Positions 11,652 to 23,674 are shown, numbered from the stretch's first letter. The stretch: 64,000 nt of DNA from Epiperipatus broadwayi (GCA_028023455.1 JAQFVV010000020.1:4571092-4635091), one strand, 5' to 3'. Notes: generated by a model not told the origin, from the sequence alone. A program made the numbers and translations.

Positions 11652-11705
11652 ATGTCCAAAAATGAATGCATACAAAGTAATTCCCATGGCCCAGACATCC
11701 AATGC
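11652..11705 (-). CDS. CAMKK: CaMKK-like kinase exon: DVWAMG helix
   Basis: A 54-nt minus-strand exon in phase 0 at both ends, with an AG acceptor after a T-rich tract and a GTAAGT donor. It encodes ALDVWAMGITLYAFIFGH, kinase subdomain IX; Asp-Val-Trp and the following Gly are the conserved residues that anchor the catalytic loop. The family equivalent is ALDVWAMGVTLYCFVFGQ, which in known CaMKKs is followed by CPF and the RPI helices. I did not find that next exon in the remaining 11.6 kb to the left, so the 3' part of the gene (subdomains X-XI and the autoinhibitory/calmodulin-binding segment) is outside the window or unrecognised. Confidence 0.92.
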
Positions 11706-12008
11706 CTAATAAAATTATATATATTTCGAATATAATTTTCTATATAATATAAATTAAACTCCATAATTACATTGTAATAATTCATACATTAATATAAATG
11801 TTTTTACATGGTACAAAAATTTCAAAATACTTGTTATTTAAAGAATAAAATAAGCATTTTTTTAAAAACACATGCTTCTTGAAAATGTTTTCTGCACTGA
11901 AAATGCAATTAAGATTCATGCAAGAAGTATTTTTATTAGTGATCAAAATTTTATATGTAGTAAAATGAAACTACATATAACCTTATAAAAATCTAATATA
12001 GAGTAAAT

Positions 12009-12122
12009 AGTCGTAAAGAAATCACTCTGACACTTGTGCTGTATAAATTTATAAAGCTGAGGAATATTCTCAGCTTTATAAATCCATATAGTGCATGTGT
12101 CAGGATGATTCCCTTATGATTA
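12009..12122. repeat. Small palindrome
   Basis: Arms of about 50 bp (AAATCACTCTGACACTTGTG ... TTTATAAAGCTGAG and CTCAGCTTTATAAATCC ... CATGTGTCAGGATGATT) surround a loop of about 8 bp. A MITE-like hairpin some 300 bp from the kinase exon at 11652-11705. Confidence 0.7.
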
Positions 12123-12175
12123 TTGCAAATAAAACACGATGCTAGATAAATAAATAATTAGTTATATATATTTGG

Positions 12176-12735
12176 TCAGATTATTAATACAGATGGAAAC
12201 ATAATGGATGAAATTAATCATAGAATTAAACTTGGTTGGAGTGCTTTTGGTAGAAATAACTTGATACTAAAAGGAAATATGCCTGTGTGTTTGAAAAGGA
12301 AGATTTTTAATAAATTTGTTTTACCAGTTCTTACTTATGGATCTGAGACTTGGATACTTAATAGAAGAGCAATATAGAGACTTCAGACCACTCAAAGAAG
12401 TATGGAGAGATGCATGTTGGGAGTAACAAGAAGAGATCAAAAACACAATATATGGGTAAGAGAACAAACAGGTGTTACTGACATCATTGAAAAAATTAAG
12501 ACTGAAGTGTAGTTGGGCTGGATATATTGCTAGAAGAGATGCTAATAGATGTACAATTGAAATCTTAAACTGGATTCCAAGAGATTATAAAAGACCTAGA
12601 AAGAAACCACATGTGAGATGGATGGATGAAATAAAAAGTGTGCAGGGTGATGTGGAGAAGAGAAGTTAAAGATCAGAGAAGATGGATTGAACTTGGAGAG
12701 ACCTTCATCCTGCAGTGGATTGATAATGGTTGATG
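12176..12735 (+). pseudogene. 5'-truncated RTE/CFDP2-like LINE 3' end
   Basis: The plus strand encodes NTDGNIMDEINHRIKLGWSA, PVLTYGSETWILNRRAI, QRSMERCMLGVTRRDQKH, and then after frameshifts WAGYIARRDANR, ILNWIPRDYKRP and RKKPHVRWMDEIKS, ending LGETFILQWIDNG. This is the C-terminal domain typical of RTE-type reverse transcriptases. It ends in GGTTGATGATTATGATAG, the degenerate TGATGA-type tail expected of RTE elements. The frame is broken, so it is inactive. Confidence 0.88.
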
Positions 12736-13490
12736 ATTATGATAGATTTCATTTTAATACATTAAATTTTATATGAATAACTCAAGTTTCATTCCATCAT
12801 ATATGTGGTATTCATAAACATTACAATTTCAGAAGACAGAAAATAAAAAAATGAAAATTCTAGATGTAATTAATAATATGTTTTGTAATGATTATACAAA
12901 CTAATGCATGAACCATAAGCAGCATATGCTGGTCCTTTAGCCTGTTTATTTGACATCTTGTGATGCAATCTTTTATTTTATCCATAGAATATTTTATTTT
13001 TAAAATACCTTAACATCTTTCCTAATTGAAGTTCTGCATTGTATTTTATTTTCAGCAAATATGTTTCTAAAGAAAGAATTAATATTGCACTTTATTAGAG
13101 CATTTTTGAGGATAATTATTATAACTGAAATGGGACCTCCCTTTCTCAAGGAATCAAGGTTTAACTTTACTGTACAATACGTTCATGGAATATTTTTTTC
13201 CATTCTTTTACTTTGTATGATCAATCCAACAAAGATATGTCTTTAGAAAAACAGATTTAATAGCATCATAGCCAGAAAATTAGAGAATGCAATGAAGTCT
13301 TAGGATTTTTTTTAAAAGTATTGAGGGTGAAAATTTTCCAATGCTTTTATGAATTAACAAAATTATCAAATTATCTTTCTATACAATAAAAATTTAGCAA
13401 AATAATAGCCATATGGACAATTTATTAAGTACAACAGCAATACATTTTGTCTAATATCATCTATCAAAAAAAAGTATCAGCCCATAAATG
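12736..13490. other. Intronic sequence, no gene seen
   Basis: Contains a TTTTATTTTCAG-like acceptor near 13050 followed by a 61-codon open frame rich in Ile, Leu and Phe (13061-13246). No homology is recognised and no donor follows, so it is not called as an exon. Confidence 0.45.
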
Positions 13491-13496
13491 CTTATT

Positions 13497-13710
13497 TAAA
13501 CATATATATAGTAAAAATAAGAGTCATAGATCACATGACCCTATCTCTTAAGCTTGTAAGTTATAAACAATGAGGATTGCCAATTCCTCTACAAGCTTTA
13601 TGATAAATGCTTAGCCAGAGCCAGCACTTAAAATATCTCTGTCAGGAACCCCTTCCCAAACCTCTTGTAGAGGAATTGGCAATCCTCATTGTTTATATAT
13701 ATATATAGTA
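13497..13710. repeat. Inverted repeat with TATA-rich ends
   Basis: A 38-bp perfect or near-perfect arm (AACAATGAGGATTGCCAATT CCTC...) at 13566-13600 is inverted at 13662-13700. The spacer of about 65 bp includes AGCCAGAGCCAGCACTTAAA. The flanks are (AT)n. MITE-like. Confidence 0.7.
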
Positions 13711-15800
13711 AATATTAATAATTTTTAAGAAATTTTCCATATATTTTATAGATAAATTTCAGCTATGATGTAATCAAGCGAAATATCAATCAGAAAGTGA
13801 CATTGCAATTAAAATTGCAACATCTAGTTTCTAATTGTTACTTCTATTTGTTACATCAAAACTGAAATTTATTTCAAAATATATAAATAGTTCATATTAA
13901 AATTATTAATATTTACATCTTAAAACCTCCAAAAATCTTCTAACTGCTATTGTACATATACAATTAAATATTTTCATATTAATTTCCTATAGCATTTCAG
14001 CTGAGAAAGCTCTTCTTTATGCATTCAAACAATCATAAACAAATGTGTTACAAATTCAAACAAAGAAAAAATCAATATTATCATTATATAATACAATTAA
14101 TTTTGTTTTTATTTTCAATTACTTTCTTGATTTCCTTATATATGGACTGTCTATACACGTACTTATAATTATATAAATAAAGTTTATATTATCTGCATAA
14201 TATGTACAAATAGTACTTTGTGTTGTTTTTTCCCCAAAAAGTAGAACACCCTAAAAAACTTTGTTGTTAAGAGATTGAATATTAATTATGCTAATTAGCA
14301 TTGCTAATAAAAAGATGAACTGAGAGGGTGTCAGTAGAAAGAAGTATGTAAATTGAAAGCGATTGTGTAACTAGTAAGTAATATGTAGATTGAAAGTGAT
14401 TGCATAACTAGCAAGCAGTAGAGAGTTGTTAAATTGATAATGATAACGCATTTCTTGAAAGGAGAAATGACAATGTTAAAGTTAAAGCGGCATACATAAC
14501 AGTGTTAATGGTGAATAAGTAAGAGTTAAGGATACTGATGTATGGACTTTAAAATATGAGTTAAAGCAACTCTAAATTAATGAACTATATATATGTGTGT
14601 GTGTGTGTGTGTGTATTAAAATAAAGTACTTTCCACATGTAAACTTATTCAAATGTTTGTCCCAAAGTTGAGAAATAATTCTTGCTGTTATATTATTACT
14701 TATTGTTAAACAATAATATAATTATATAATATAATATAATTATATTAATTGTTTATTCATTCATTTATTAAGAGTCTTCAGCAAAGAGAAATAAACTTGT
14801 GGAGATAAATAAAGTTTTTGTGTGATTTAATTTATTATTGTTGTTGACATGGCCCATCCCATGTACACAGCAACATATAATCCTAATATTTTCAATATGA
14901 TTAGAAAATAACTGCAATGAAGACATTCAGATTATATATAAACAAATCAAGGATGTAATCTAAAATCAATACAAAAATAGTTATATAGTGTAATGATAAA
15001 TAGGAGCTGGAATGCTATAAAAATCAGAGAAAAAAAGATAATATTGTAGATAAGTTATGGTTCAGATTTAAGATGAAAGATTGATAAATTTTTGTAGGAA
15101 AAATAACATTATAATGATAAACGTGATTTAAAGATCATATTTTCAGATTCTAGGAACAGATTTCATTCATTCAAAATAGGTTTAGAATGCATGACACCCT
15201 TGGAGCTGATGTAGATTCAAACTATAGTTGAGATGAAAGATAATTAAAGAAAATTGCAGCAAAAACAATAGACAATGTGAAAAGGAAAAAGAAAAACAAT
15301 AACTTTGGATTAACAATGAAATGATTAATAGTAGAGAAAAAAGAATAATAAAAGTACATACAGAAAACATTAATAGTAAATGAAGACATACAACTGATAG
15401 GTTAAAGAAGTATAGTTAAAAGAAATAATTATATTTTTCTAATACCATAATACACATTTAATATTACTTTTTTAAAACATGGCAACAAATAAAAAAAAAA
15501 AATGTAAAAAACTCCCAAGATGCATTGTAACATGAATCATATCTTATCAGTCATCATATATACTCTAACACGTGCTGTTTTTTATTTACTTAATGATAAT
15601 TAGATTGATTCAGCTTACAAACATGCATTCACAGATAATTTTGCTATTAGCCATCACTATTTAATGTTAGAAATCATTACATTTCTTTAACATAGATAAT
15701 ATACTTTAATATTATATTAAAGATTAAATATATGTATTAATATTTCTCAAATAATGTAGATTAGGAGGTAATATCAATAAATATTATTAGATATAACATT
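13711..15800. other. Intronic sequence with minor repeats
   Basis: Contains a duplicated segment at 14335-14415 (AAGTATGTAAATTGAAAGCG and AATATGTAGATTGAAAGTG, each with GATTG(T/C)(G/A)TAACTAG), a (GT)n run at 14595-14614 and an AT-rich inverted segment at 14700-14750. A purine-rich stretch (15200-15420) generates long open frames on the minus strand only by composition. No gene recognised. Confidence 0.45.
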
Positions 15801-15804
15801 AAAG

Positions 15805-15905
15805 TAGGCACTAGATAGGGATTTTATGCACAAGCCTTCTGGCATCCATTGATTACTCTGGTTGGCACAGGGTGGCACTACTGTATGGAGAGAGTTTTGC
15901 CTTGT
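15805..15905 (-). repeat. 'GCCAGAAGGCTTGTGC' repeat family, copy 1
   Basis: On the minus strand it carries CAAGGCAAAACTCTCTCC, GTGCCACCCTGTGCCAACC, AATCAATGGATGCCAGAAGG and CTTGTGCATAAAATCCC, the same order as the copies at 20995-21400 and 56040-56600. It is a non-coding dispersed repeat of unknown class. Confidence 0.7.
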
Positions 15906-16737
15906 TTAAAGTTTATATTTTGGTTAAAAAGATATAATTTATATAAACTAAAAAGTGAATACTAAAAGTTAATAAAGCAAAACAATTATGTACAAATATA
16001 CAACCACAAAGAGATACTTGTAAATGAAATCGATATAAGAAAAATATAGTGAGATAAAGAAATTACAAAGAAAAGTAGATTTGATATTTTTAGTTCTAAA
16101 GATAAATTTAATGGAACGATCAAATGAGTAAATAAGTTAGTTCTAGAATAAAAACAAGCTTTTATTTATAATAAGTACATTAATTACGATCAGCCTATAA
16201 AACCTATAGCTAAGATAAAACCCGACAAAGTGTAGACAAATGATGAACTTCTACGAGAATTACTGAAACCTTTGGGGAGAATTTTTTTTTGGAGACTATA
16301 CTGATGATATCCAGAGCTGTCTTTAAATTATCAATAGATCAGGTGGATGTAATGTAAGATTGCTTTGAAATTTATTACAACTTTTAGCTTAATGTATTTA
16401 TAGAAATGCTGTCTAGAACACCTGACATGAAAAATTGAACCAATATTTCTAAAAAGTCAAAGTAATAAGTTTCCATATGTGATATATTATCTTTCATAGT
16501 GAAAATTATACTTGTTGTACACTTCTAAAGGTAAATGTTTTAAATGAGACCTGTAGGATCCTCAACTAAATAAATTATTTTTCTTTTTTAATTATCTACT
16601 AGTAATGACAAAGACTTTGGTGAAAACATCTTAAAATTGAATTACTACCTGTTAAGTTTAGTTACCTTTCAGAAATGTAATATTTAAATACAGGTATACT
16701 TTATATCCCTGGAGTTTAGATATAATTATAGGGGGTT
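15906..16737. other. Intronic sequence, no gene seen
   Basis: AT-rich; two short SINE-like words near 16540-16740. No exon was recognised: the 'ttacctttcag' at 16668 was checked as a possible minus-strand exon end and has an in-frame stop. Confidence 0.4.
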
Positions 16738-16738
16738 T

Positions 16739-16945
16739 GAATCCACACCTTCAAGCTCACCTCAACTATCCACTCTATCTCATACATCTGATATACATAA
16801 TCACACACATGTGAAAAAGATAAATGATCTCCAATATGTGCTGTTTTAGCATGACATACATCTATTGGAGATCTTTTATATTTTTCACATGTGTGATCAA
16901 ATGTATTGATTATATAAGATAGAGTGGATAGCTGAAGGAGCTTAA
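16739..16945. repeat. Palindrome with ACACATGTG core words
   Basis: The left arm (CTCACCTCAACTATCCACTC TATCT ... TCACACATGTGAAAAAGAT, GATCTCCAATA) is inverted on the right (TATTGGAGATC, TTTTTCACATGTGTGATC ... AGATAGAGTGGATAGCTGA). It is related in layout to the element at 41462-41624. MITE-like, non-coding. Confidence 0.7.
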
Positions 16946-17867
16946 AATAAATAATGGTAATTAAAGGGTTATCCAGAGATATTTTATTTTAGATATTACT
17001 AGCAAACCATCAATTTCTAATTGATATTAAGTTACTTGAGTCGTGCATAATAGTTCTTTTGTCCATAGTTTATTTAAAAATAAAAGATCATCTTTTACTT
17101 CTAACCCAAGCTGTTATAAAGATTTAAACCCAGGCATATATATTTTTTATAGACATAAGGATTTAGGAGACTTACTTCTTTCCTTGATTCCTGTAAATAA
17201 TAATTAATCTTCTATCTTATGGTTGTTAATGTGGAGATAATCTTTCTTTGCCATTATTTACATGATAAAAATTAACGTATAGAACACTCTGGGGAAAATG
17301 AACTATTATTTGCAGGATATCAATGGAAGATGTGAGTCTTCTAAATCCTTATGTCTATAAAAAAATAGCTGTCTGGATTTAAATCCTTATAAGAACTTGA
17401 ATTAAAAGTGAAAGAAGATCTTTTACTTCTAAATAAAGTCAGAACAAAAGAGCTAATATGGGTTACTACAGGAACTTGTTTAGTCTGAGGACTATCAATT
17501 AATAATTGGTAGTTTCTTAGCAAAATCTAAGATAAAATTATCTGTAATTGTTATATAGATATAATCTTAATTTCCATTTTTTACATTAAGTGTGTGTGCA
17601 TATATATATATGCACACACACTTCAAACCTGTCTACATATTCAATTATCACTATTATTTACATTTAAACAAATCCACGCTACTAAGTTTCATTTCATTTA
17701 TTCTCAATGAATACCACAATCCACTAGTATAATTCAGTGATAATATATTAGCATGGCAAAATTTAATATTTACTTGTATTATATCTCATCATATATTATT
17801 AATACATATCTATAGTTATATTTATTTATCCATCTATTAATTCATGTATTAATCTATTATAACTTAC
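16946..17867. other. Intronic sequence next to the microexon
   Basis: Includes a partial duplication: 17075-17175 and 17335-17420 share ATTTAAACCCAGGCATATAT-like and CTTATGTCTATAAAA words in inverted orientation. A perfect GTGTGTGTGCATATA-type palindrome lies at 17590-17620. A decoy acceptor/donor pair at 17167-17210 on the minus strand was examined and does not fit the required reading frame. Confidence 0.4.
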
Positions 17868-17893
17868 TTTTCCACTGTAGACATCTTTACTTT
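17868..17893 (-). CDS. CAMKK: CaMKK-like kinase microexon (26 nt, E-SKDVYSGK)
   Basis: A 26-nt microexon on the minus strand, bounded by TTTTATAG (acceptor) and GTAAGT (donor). It was located because the activation-loop exon ends in phase 1 while the next recognisable exon starts in phase 0, so an intervening exon of 3n+2 nt was required. The 26 nt supply AA to complete Glu, then Ser-Lys-Asp-Val-Tyr-Ser-Gly-Lys. This aligns with the vertebrate CaMKK segment ETRKIFSGK just before ALDVWAMG. Frame, splice sites and homology all agree. It lies in the loop between APE and the following helix. Nothing shows whether it is alternatively spliced, but skipping it would shift the frame (26 is not a multiple of 3). 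Confidence 0.88.
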
Positions 17894-18351
17894 CTATAAA
17901 ATAAAAAAAGAATTATATAAATATATACTGATAGAACATTTATAGACGTAATTTTAATCAACATGAATTAATTTTAAAGATTTTATATTATTTTTTGTAT
18001 TTTCACAGCAATGTATAGTATATAGAGTAATCAGTGGTGTACTGCTTGGAAGTTCATAAGAAGTCTGAGAACTAGGAGTGATAGAACTGAACTATGATTC
18101 ATGAATCTTGAGATCCAGGATTTGTCATTATATCACTGCACTGTGCTAATACTGGACATTGTAATCTATGAATTATAAGGGCTATATCCTCTCATTTACA
18201 ATCATGATGATGATTTACTTTATATGTGGAGCCAAATGTATGTAGAAAATAATTACACTCCTGTGAACAGATCTTGTGATGTTATCTCATATTCATTTAC
18301 CTGACTTGTTAGTTATGTATATAACTATTAAATGTCTGTATTTTTAAATCA

Positions 18352-18888
18352 TATAATAATTCAAACACATCTATTTAACACAGTATTCAAATTTTAATAA
18401 ATATATTCGAAGTACTTTCCATTGTAACACTGACAATCTTTATCAACCATTAATTAATACAAATCTACACAAAAGAAAAATTTTATTACCCATCATTCAA
18501 TCCATTCAAATTTCCCCCAACTCTGTTGTTTTTATATTAACCGATTGCCTATTCATTAAACCCTCTCTATTTCTAGATATTATCATTGCCTCCTTAATTT
18601 TTCAAATGTGAAAATTATTCAAATTGAACGATGTAATAAAAAACAAAAAATTAAGAAGGCAATAATATCTAGAAATAGAGAATCAGCTAATATAAAAACA
18701 ACAGAATTGTGGGAAATTTGAATGAGTTGAATGATGGGTAATATAAATTTTTATTTTGTATAGATTTGTACTAATTAATGGTTGATAAACATTGTAAGTG
18801 TTACAATCGAAAGTACTTCCAGTAAAGAATATATTTATTAAAATTTGAATAATATGTTAAATAGATTTGTTTGAATTATTATATATAT
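18352..18888. repeat. Long palindrome, about 250-bp arms
   Basis: The left arm 18352-18602 (TAATAATTCAAACACATCTA ... TTATCATTGCCTCCTTAATTT) is the reverse complement of the right arm 18638-18888 (AAATTAAGAAGGCAATAATA ... TAGATTTGTTTGAATTATTA). The spacer of about 35 bp is TTCAAATGTGAAAATTATTC-like. Arms differ by a modest number of substitutions and a 15-20 bp indel. No transposase; foldback-like or MITE-like. Confidence 0.8.
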
Positions 18889-19859
18889 AAAACTGTAAAC
18901 AAGCCTGAGATAAATGAATATGGCATAACATAGTATGCATTTGGATTTTTCATATATATATATTATTCTTCTACACATTAAAATAAATGCTCATTCTTGT
19001 GAAGAAATAAAATAAAATGCATTTTAACCAGTCAAGTTCATCAGACAAATCAGATCTTACAGAACTTCTCAAGTGATTGTGGTTTGTATTTACTGATTTT
19101 CATTACATAGAGTTAATTTTATATATTACAAAAAAATCAAGTCAGATGTCACATGACCTAATTTAATAAGCTTGTCTTTACAAATGTAAATACATATATA
19201 ACGATATTAATTATATATATATTACCAATCACTTATTAACAACAATTACATTTCAATAAATACATAATTGATCTCTAATTATTCTTTATTAGATTAAAAA
19301 TAAGATTGTATTTAGGTGAAGATACAGATTGCAATTTCAATATATAAATAAATATATTTAATTGTAATTTCATTAATGCTCAAATATATCACAGTCACTC
19401 TTTACATTGATGCAAGTTAAACTGCAAAAAGAGTGATCTTATACTTTTACAAATCATAAATAACATTCACATTTATTTTTTTAATATATACGGTAAACAT
19501 ATCAGTGCACTATTCATACGTGTTTAGATTAATTCTATTTATTATATTTGCAAATATTAATAGCAGTCATTTTATTTGAATAATATTCAAACTCTATTGT
19601 ATTCAAAAGTATCAAATCTGTAAAAAAAATCATTTAGTATTTTATCCCTCAAATGTTACAATACCAAAAAACTTTTTCAGAATGAATGATAAAAACATTA
19701 TTATTCCTTTTGCAATTATTTTTTTAATTATTAAAATAATAAATAAAACAAAACAAAATAAAAAATTGTTTCTACCAATAACTCTTAAATACATAAAGGA
19801 ACTTAAAAAATATACTCAGATTTGAAAAAAAAAAAAAAAATGCAATTTACATTACTTCA
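18889..19859. other. Intronic sequence, no gene seen
   Basis: AT-rich with poly-A runs. Words such as ACAGTCACTCTTTACATTG/GCAAAAAGAGTGATC at 19390-19430 form a small hairpin. No coding signal. Confidence 0.4.
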
Positions 19860-19995
19860 ATAATAAATTGAAAGTATGCTAGCCTTTCTCACATGCGCAA
19901 TTATAACAGAGAAAGCCAATCAGATTTTAAACAGATATCTAATAAATAATCAAGCTTAGACACGAGACAGAGATACAAGATGGTACACAGGTTAT
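19860..19995 (+). repeat. Partial copy of the 'AGCCAATC...GACAGAGA' MITE-like family
   Basis: It shares CTTTCTCACATGCGC, AGCCAATCAGATT and GACACGAGACAGAGAT in the same order as the palindrome arms at 33990-34224 and the block at 58945-59140. Only one arm is present here. Confidence 0.5.
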
Positions 19996-20994
19996 TTTTT
20001 ATTGTAAAATTTAAATTATGAATTATTTTATTTTTTTATATTATAAATAAATATTTAATAAAAAATCTATAAGATTTTCATTTATTAAATATATGCCTGA
20101 ACAAGGGATATAAGTAAATATTTATTTTGAAAACAACCTTTCCGAATAAAAATAGGCTTGCTAACTGATCATGTCTGATAAGGCCAATTCTCATCTCAAT
20201 GTTTTCCTCAGTAGATAAAAGCATTGAATTTGTGAAATCAAAATTCCCAGAATTACCAATCAATATTAGCATGTATGCCCTCAAATACACAGTTTGATGT
20301 AGACTCATATGAAAACAATCGGGCTTTACATCTTTTAAGATTTTGAAGTCGATAGATAAATTTCAGCCAAAATTTGATTTCAATAGGATGCAGCTACTAA
20401 CCATCTCATATCATATAACAAAGTAAATCTAAAGAAGTTAAATTTAAATAAAGCTTTTTGAATATACACTTTACCATTTGGAGTTCACTAAGACTGAAAA
20501 GTCTACACTTTCATATTACGGAAGAGATTATATTATTGATGTTCAGATTTTAAGTGACATGAAAACCTCCCACAAGCTTATATGGTGTTTCAAATATAAT
20601 TTAAACAATACATTTCTTTTAGAAACATCAGAAGTCACTTTCAGCTTTTTAATTATTTTCACATAAAGATAACCATCTAGTCATTCAAATGATTAATAAA
20701 TAGGTATTTGGCTATTTTTAGCATAGCCTCAGTAAATATTACTTATGTAATCAATGTGCGTTTAATAAATTTATAATTATAACTCAAGAAAGTAAATGAT
20801 GTTTATGCATCAAAATTTAAAGCAAAACACAACAGATCTATTCAATTAAGACACTGGAGCTCAAAATCCATGGATTGTGGCCCAGCCCTGTCATTTCCAG
20901 TGCTTGAACTTTTATCGCTAAACAAATAACTCAGATTCTGAATATAAGTAATGATTAATGAAACCACGAAACATCACATGGTCACCATTTCTTA

Positions 20995-21400
20995 TGCTTG
21001 CTCATAACTGTTTTTAAAATAGGCAAAGCTCTCCATACAGTAAAACCACTCAGTGCAAGCCAGCGTAATCAATGGATGCCAGAAGGCTTGTGCACAAAAT
21101 TCCTATCTAGTGCCTACTCATCCAATAGACTAGTTTCTGGCTTGTGGCCTTCATTAGTGAGTAACCTTGGATCTGATATTATCAATGGATGCCAGAAGGC
21201 TTGTGCATAAAATCCTTATCTAATGCCTACTCATCCAATAGACTAGTTTCTGGCTTGTGGCCTTCATTAGTGAGTAACCTTGGATCTGAATATTGGATGA
21301 GTAGGCACTAGATAGGAATTTTGTGCACAAGCCTTCTGGCATCCATTGATTACTCTGGCTTGCACTGAGTGGCACTACTGTATGGAGAGTTTTTGAAACT
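20995..21400. repeat. 'GCCAGAAGGCTTGTGC' repeat cluster: two direct copies and one inverted
   Basis: A first copy runs 21027-21175 (CTCCATACAGTAAAACCACT ... GTGAGTAACCTTGGATCTGA), a truncated direct copy runs 21180-21289, and an inverted copy runs about 21290-21390 and ends ACTACTGTATGGAGAG. The duplicated block CAATAGACTAGTTTCTGGCT with GTGGCCTTCATTAGTGAG is nearly identical between copies, so the duplication is recent. No coding sequence. Confidence 0.75.
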
Positions 21401-23160
21401 ATCACAAAAACATTTGACCAAAAAGAAACTAGAAAAATCATAATAAATATTAAAAGTCATTAATTGTAATAGTAAAGGAAAAAAAGAGCAAAAATTAATT
21501 ATAATAAAGTAGTTTGAGTATCTGAGTAAGAATTTCCAAAGAGCCATTAATAAAGATGTAGCACAATATTGCAACAGTTGGAAAATTTTGAAATGAAACA
21601 AGCTCAGAAAAATGTCAACATTTTTTCAAAAGATATAAAAATATATATAATCAAATAGGTTACTGCTGAGGAATTTATAAAAAGCTCAGCACACCAGAAA
21701 TGACAACTAGATCATGGGGTGCTGGAGTTTACCTCTCTACTATTGTTCTTAACCATGTGGGTTTCAAATGATTCATGAAATCCAAACGAAAGTTCAAGCC
21801 TTTAGTAGTTTCATTCAAAAATACCAATAAAATATAACCGAGAAAAAAATGATCAAATTGAGAATGAAACATAACAAAGACAACAAACGTAGATCAATCT
21901 TCAATAATAAAAGACATTATTAACTTAGCCTTGAAATTTTTATTATTGAAAATTAAAGAAAAATCAATAAAAATAATAAATAATTACAATTAACCTGGAT
22001 AACTTCTGGTCTACAATTAAATTAATTAATTTATACTCTTGTTTCAAAGAAAGGAGTCAGATAAATTATTCACTATCACATTTTTTAATGTTTCCTAGGC
22101 AACTAAGACTATGCATGTAATCATTCAGCTTAGAGAATTATCTAACATTCAAGAAATATGAGACATCATTGCTGGATAATTAAAATATCTGGAAATAATG
22201 TAAAAATATCAACACAGGTTTAAATAAATAAATGAATGATTTATTGTGTGGAAGTTCAAGCATTGGAAGTTACAAGCCTGAAGTTACAAGTCATAGACTG
22301 AGCTACAATGTCTGTCATTGCACTAAACCATATAAGGTAACACAGTATTAATTGCAACAAATTCTACAATTCATTGAGTATGCTATACAATGAAATATTC
22401 TCAAAAAAAAAAGCTGTACTCAAATAATTTGTTGTTTTTACAATCGCTGGAACTACAAGAAAAAGACACGCTCGCCAAATAGTGAATTATCTGTAATTAT
22501 TACAAAAGCAATGTCAGATAAAATATATAGTGTCTAATCTACTATCAATATAATCAAATTTTCTTTAGTCTAAGATATTAACTTGATAATAATATAGAAG
22601 AATGACATTCAGTGCATAGTTTTTAAATCCGAAATTCTTCTTTGAAGAAAATCATAAGCCCGAAATTGGTCAAAAGATGTAAATACAATAGCACTATCAT
22701 TTAGTGCTACTAATTATAGCTTCTAATATACCAATGTGGAGAATGAATCACTGCCATTAAAAGACTATATACCGGACTTAAAATGAAATACAGCAAGAAA
22801 GAGTGGTTTCAATCTAGTGATTCTGCCTATTCAGCTTATATATGATATATAATGAAAAGTCATATAAATTAAATATAGAAACAAATCTGAATTTAAAAAT
22901 GCTAGAAAAAAAATCAACATCATATACTTTGATGACATTACATCCATAGTGAAAAATAGAAAAAAATCTGCAAACTCTTTTTATAAAAAATAATGAACAA
23001 ATTATAGACATAAAATTAATACTAAATATAAAAAAGAGAGCAGTTATTAGTATAAGAATATCTGATTTTAAAGTTGATAATGAACAAAAAGAGAAGTTGA
23101 TACTTTTTTGTATCTCTATGGATCTTTTGTCAACAATTTTAAACAAACAAATCCAGCTAT
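21401..23160. other. Intronic sequence, no confident gene
   Basis: A 110-codon open frame on the minus strand (22814-23146) is rich in Phe, Ile and Ser and has no recognisable motif; the region may derive from an old retroelement but I cannot support it. Small hairpins and SINE-like words (22230-22340, TGGAAGTTCAAGCATTGGAA) occur. Confidence 0.4.
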
Positions 23161-23162
23161 CT

Positions 23163-23330
23163 TTATTACTGTAACAATGTTTTTTTTATTTTAATCAATC
23201 TGACAGTTTCGATTAACCAGAAATCTTCTTCAGAGCTTCTTGTTATTCAGTTTTTCAGTTCTGAAGAAGATTGCTATGTCAATTGAAACTGTCAGAGTGA
23301 TTAAAATAAAAGCATTCTTAAAATAATAAA
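23163..23330. repeat. Inverted repeat with hammerhead-like cores in both arms
   Basis: The arms share CTGACAGTTTCGATTA (left) and TCAATTGAAACTGTCAGAG (right) plus ATTTTAATCA/TGATTAAAAT ends. On the minus strand the left arm reads CTGAAGA, an extra A, GATT-loop-AATC, then GAAACTG. On the plus strand the right arm reads CTGAAGA near 23261, then a weaker hairpin, then GAAACTG at 23285. CTGANGA...GAAA with an intervening hairpin is the conserved core of hammerhead ribozymes. Confidence 0.55.
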
Positions 23331-23674
23331 GATAGATTTAATTATTTATAATTTTATCAATATATATGAAGGATATAGGGAGAAAGAAAGAATATAATCA
23401 ACAATTTTAAATGATCAAAGAGAGTAGAAAAAAATTATCATAAAAAGCTTTGAAAGAATCTTTAAATATAATAATATTTTTTTAAAAACAACTATCAGAA
23501 TTAATCATACTGTAATATGTACTGTAATTCTCTGCATATGTAAAAGTTGGCCATTAAAGAATAGTATGTTTTGAATTGTAGTCCGATGAAGATTTTTGAC
23601 ATTGTCATAAAAAACAAATAGACTATCACATTATATCTAAATTTTCATTTGCAGTACAAATTATTTAGATCAAA
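23331..23674. other. Intronic sequence, no gene seen
   Basis: AT-rich spacer between the hairpin element and a LINE fragment. No features seen. Confidence 0.4.

Noticed and set aside
13061-13246. 61-codon open frame after an acceptor-like TTTTATTTTCAG
   Set aside because: No donor, no homology, hydrophobic composition expected from AT-rich DNA.
14335-14415. Possible tandem gene or RNA repeat
   Set aside because: Only a short diverged duplication; no structure or coding signal.
16660-16690. Minus-strand segment with CTGAAAG|GTAACT as a possible kinase exon end
   Set aside because: In-frame stop directly before the donor and no acceptor nearby.
17167-17205. Minus-strand AG...GTAAGT pair as an alternative microexon
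   Set aside because: Only about 16 nt between the signals, wrong phase, and the peptide does not match the kinase.
22814-23146. 110-codon minus-strand open frame rich in Phe and Ile
   Set aside because: Composition-driven; no membrane-protein family or retroelement motif could be supported.
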